A DNA stretch of 35,106 bases from an uncultured Clostridia bacterium (lineage in GTDB: Bacteria; Bacillota; Clostridia; Christensenellales; Borkfalkiaceae). The position numbers were made by a program, and so were the translations under genes. This document shows positions 34,401-35,106 of this stretch, piece by piece (the stretch's first letter is position 1; every line of letters begins with the position of its first letter). A model generated the notes under the pieces. The model was not told where the DNA came from and did no database searches. It was given only the letters and a program-made list of their open reading frames with translations. The stretch spans positions 1 through 35,106 of the forward strand of contig CANQCA010000002.1 of NCBI GenBank assembly GCA_947589585.1. The letters run 5' to 3'.

Positions 34401-35106
34401 TTGCAACCGAATCCGCCCCCTACACGGATCTCAAATTCGTCATCAAAAAGGCAACGCTCGCGGTGAACAGGCCCACCGGCTACAACGATAAATATGATGC
34501 GCAAGACCATTTCATCTCAGTCGGAGTAACGAGTACTTTATACAATGAAGACGCCGCAACAGTCCTTTATAGTAAGACCGTCAACGATGAAGATTACTCG
34601 GAGACCGGATTCACAATCAAGAACGTCACCTCTTGCACGGTCTACTACAAAGTCAGTGCGGGCAACAATTATACCGAGGTTACAGGCTTCTATACCGTCA
34701 CCATTACGCCGGTAAATATTACGGTGGATGATAACTTTACGGATAACCCGCTTTCTTTCACCTACAACGGAACCGAGCATCACATCGGGATCGACCAAAG
34801 CAAGGTGCATGGTGTTGAAGGAGATAACGACTTCGAACCTACGATCCAATATAGCTCGGAAGAAATGAGTAACTATAGTAGTAATGTCTTCGGGATCAAG
34901 GATTATAAAGAAGGCGGCGTAACCGTCTACTACAAAATCGATGCAGGGGATAACTATAACGTTAAAACGGGCTCTTATACCGTCACCGTCAACAAGGCAG
35001 ATCTCACGGTGACAGTAAACAATCAAACCCTCGAGTACAACGGTGAGGATCAATTTGGCAAAGTTAAAATAACCGTCACGGGTGTCAATGGCGAAGAAAT
35101 CGGTGT
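28427..35106 (+). CDS. Giant exported or lipid-anchored repeat protein: two InlB B-repeat-like modules, then MBG/YDG-type Ig-like repeats; 3' end outside the window
   Basis: AAGGAGG at 28414-28420 and ATG 28427: MKKIWLSTGMVLTACAVALVGAACAEAEEKTTTYQVIFMSEE... Manual translation stays open to 35106 (2226 codons). At least ten repeats contain [I/F/L]xYG...FEGFxxGE...AGxYTVT...NYxIxFxxxxFxVxK. Confidence 0.88.
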   Translation, partial: MKKIWLSTGMVLTACAVALVGAACAEAEEKTTTYQVIFMSEETIYDQYDEAQLGDIVVFPEKDPVHSPDDDYQYAFLGWKHAGDSDRDLIEEETATVTGNMTYEAVFSKTPVEEIPEIDRLFTVNFYDMDFEGVAARGDLIKSFTEVQYGSSIEAPEPPVHDGYHFSGWDINSFDNVRGNMFITARYEKNVYTLEKHALGDVAVSDHEFGGALDWSVPSAADILVFKGWFLDENYTIPVEDLNAMPALEALEGEERAKYDIDEAGHLHVYAKHVFDFKDFRIYAEQNMIYGGENNKVHFVGSHALEGLTYSFQWEVDGVAAAETGRDLVLVDAGERAVKLTVTANYKEGFIIQNEVLEETYHVDKATLTATPSLDHESVIYGDKVPEVSVRYEGFFFGDTPEDIGLTVTHTYLSGEEDVTAQKDKLDVGGYTVTTTPAELRNYNVTVADLTFNVQKKTVSTTLTVADHTYGNKQDFVPVITFEGLVYDQQPEVLGTPVFVLDGTDQVVSEGDLIHAGEHTLSIKPLDPANYSVTMPAAATFNVAKRSASATLSAKSGVYGTLPEPSYTLDNVLEADEALFQDPVYSYKTANGRDYQNKDNKFVVNSYTVTAAFAESNDYETFTVTPATFEITKKPITIGVKLDDLKYGDARNPQFDYSETDFAYKEDESVFSGVHGFVYADAQGNYYGYSSFPVGDYSVKARDFESPNYEISFPQHEFKVTPAPLTLTLKQDDIIYGFTPRATIEYEGFVNDEGPSSVLNGNPAIRYLKDGAEMTEFHAGTYTATTTASAKNYEIKIVEATFQINPRTLYLGVSLTNGTIKYGTQPKATIVATKDGYNGFLNTEEREAYLAGAKFVYTGTTSYEQTLNAQNGPKAVVGSYTISLKGLVNNPDYTLTTDSATLIVNKATLTVTDTVEGFTYGEQPTHVVKYAGFVYGEKEGQAGVLTGQLTYTYQKAGAETAYNKNVHGYFDAGSYTFTATGLSAANYDIEINGGSFTVAKKALTVTAKIANFTYGDTIAENVVYGEFAEGESKDDLQGFLGYDYTKGGTSYTDYQTKGRFDAGTYQVTPNGLTSNNYNIQFVANTFTVARKSLTVGVNVKKSDIHYGDLTLENLREAFDPTFEGFVEGETADTLLAGQQPTYTLKKDSRIVSQKYPVGTYTVTASDYTLANYEITYAASAEFKVTPKQLTATVKTESITYGTKVAPKVTFEGFAYNEDVGVISGTPQFSYTKGGEPYTAKTYFDAGTYTVSVDGYTGENYEIKYVNDSFTVSIKDFDIEWEPSVGKNVATFQMDFNGTKYLDVFDLHGTLQFTNNAKVKGEYKYNNQKHQFVSGNNVIAYELKDFSITYESEPVTDNFNVVYDKIILTLLDTNFNVKLPTANTKTYDGVGFTNISGVTVDEASYDAEDGTHKTFTPDVKYSLNENGNDWSEDLPDTSNFVNVGTYKVYYQISASNEEDAKYYGTEVGSFTVKIEQAATKIDVENNSVAATYDGTTKFTLGSYSAYLTNAKSVTYSITPKVTFMPFGGDESEYKEKTFTNAGTYKIVLSIDSTDNYTGVSETITVTIAKTDYIVTPDADDYTYNATAQGAGITVSGVEADANFDSNSLTITYTQVEDSTNGYQFTNSGPHTVTYSITGNPNYNDKTGNYTFNIKKANFKVEASNVNATFNGGNHFVELNKENTQVSGLYNDEALMFSYGKVQGTYGDPFTIINVEDQGTVYYKVSAVGGNYNDAKGSYTVTIAKAALTVNVAVPEDLKYNGLDQFDKVQIDVTGAEFDTTFDYKIQYSKTEGNYGDRFEIKDYNEEGTTVYYQINAGDNYNVVTAQYTVKIAQKTLELTKTDVEETYTGGAFVPEKFFTVTGAVEGEESNQGNKVYSYQITKGGVVSTIQNAGDYTITLTAGGNYTFGGEAGDTAQISFKIAKATVKKPEAAEGKTYTYNGEMQTFEFKANTFDGNTMSVTGNVQINANEEGYTVEVSLKEPNNYKWSDAEDVATESAPYTDLKFVIKKATLAVNRPTGYNDKYDAQDHFISVGVTSTLYNEDAATVLYSKTVNDEDYSETGFTIKNVTSCTVYYKVSAGNNYTEVTGFYTVTITPVNITVDDNFTDNPLSFTYNGTEHHIGIDQSKVHGVEGDNDFEPTIQYSSEEMSNYSSNVFGIKDYKEGGVTVYYKIDAGDNYNVKTGSYTVTVNKADLTVTVNNQTLEYNGEDQFGKVKITVTGVNGEEIG

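Overview
The window looks like a chromosomal segment of a Firmicutes/Clostridia-type bacterium; this taxonomic reading is inference from gene content and consensus SigA-type promoters. Five blocks are visible. (1) 1-12988: the 3' part of a type I pullulanase, then five consecutive '+' strand lipoproteins built from starch-binding-like modules (SusE/F-like and CBM26-like) with Cys/His-rich repeats. This resembles a Gram-positive starch-capture locus. (2) 13047-24832: mostly housekeeping genes: formate/nitrite transporter, pyridoxamine/pyridoxal kinase, Pr6Pr-like membrane protein, HMA protein plus ileS, PepV-like dipeptidase, a RadC-family gene coupled to a histidine kinase/response regulator pair, and pyruvate kinase. 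(3) 24917-25309: RNase P RNA (rnpB), absent from the ORF track. (4) 25803-27979: an XRE regulator divergent from a SipW-type-signal, GLUG-repeat surface protein. (5) 28427 to the window end: a giant MBG-type repeat protein of at least 2226 aa with no stop in the window. The ORF track misses it because it is open-ended and shows only antisense artefacts there. Intergenic regions carry repeat cassettes. Two hairpin families within them keep fixed geometry while their stem sequences change in a compensatory way; I consider these, together with a shared ~110-aa module in two lipoproteins and the giant repeat ORF, the most interesting items. All family assignments are by motif recognition; no database search was run.
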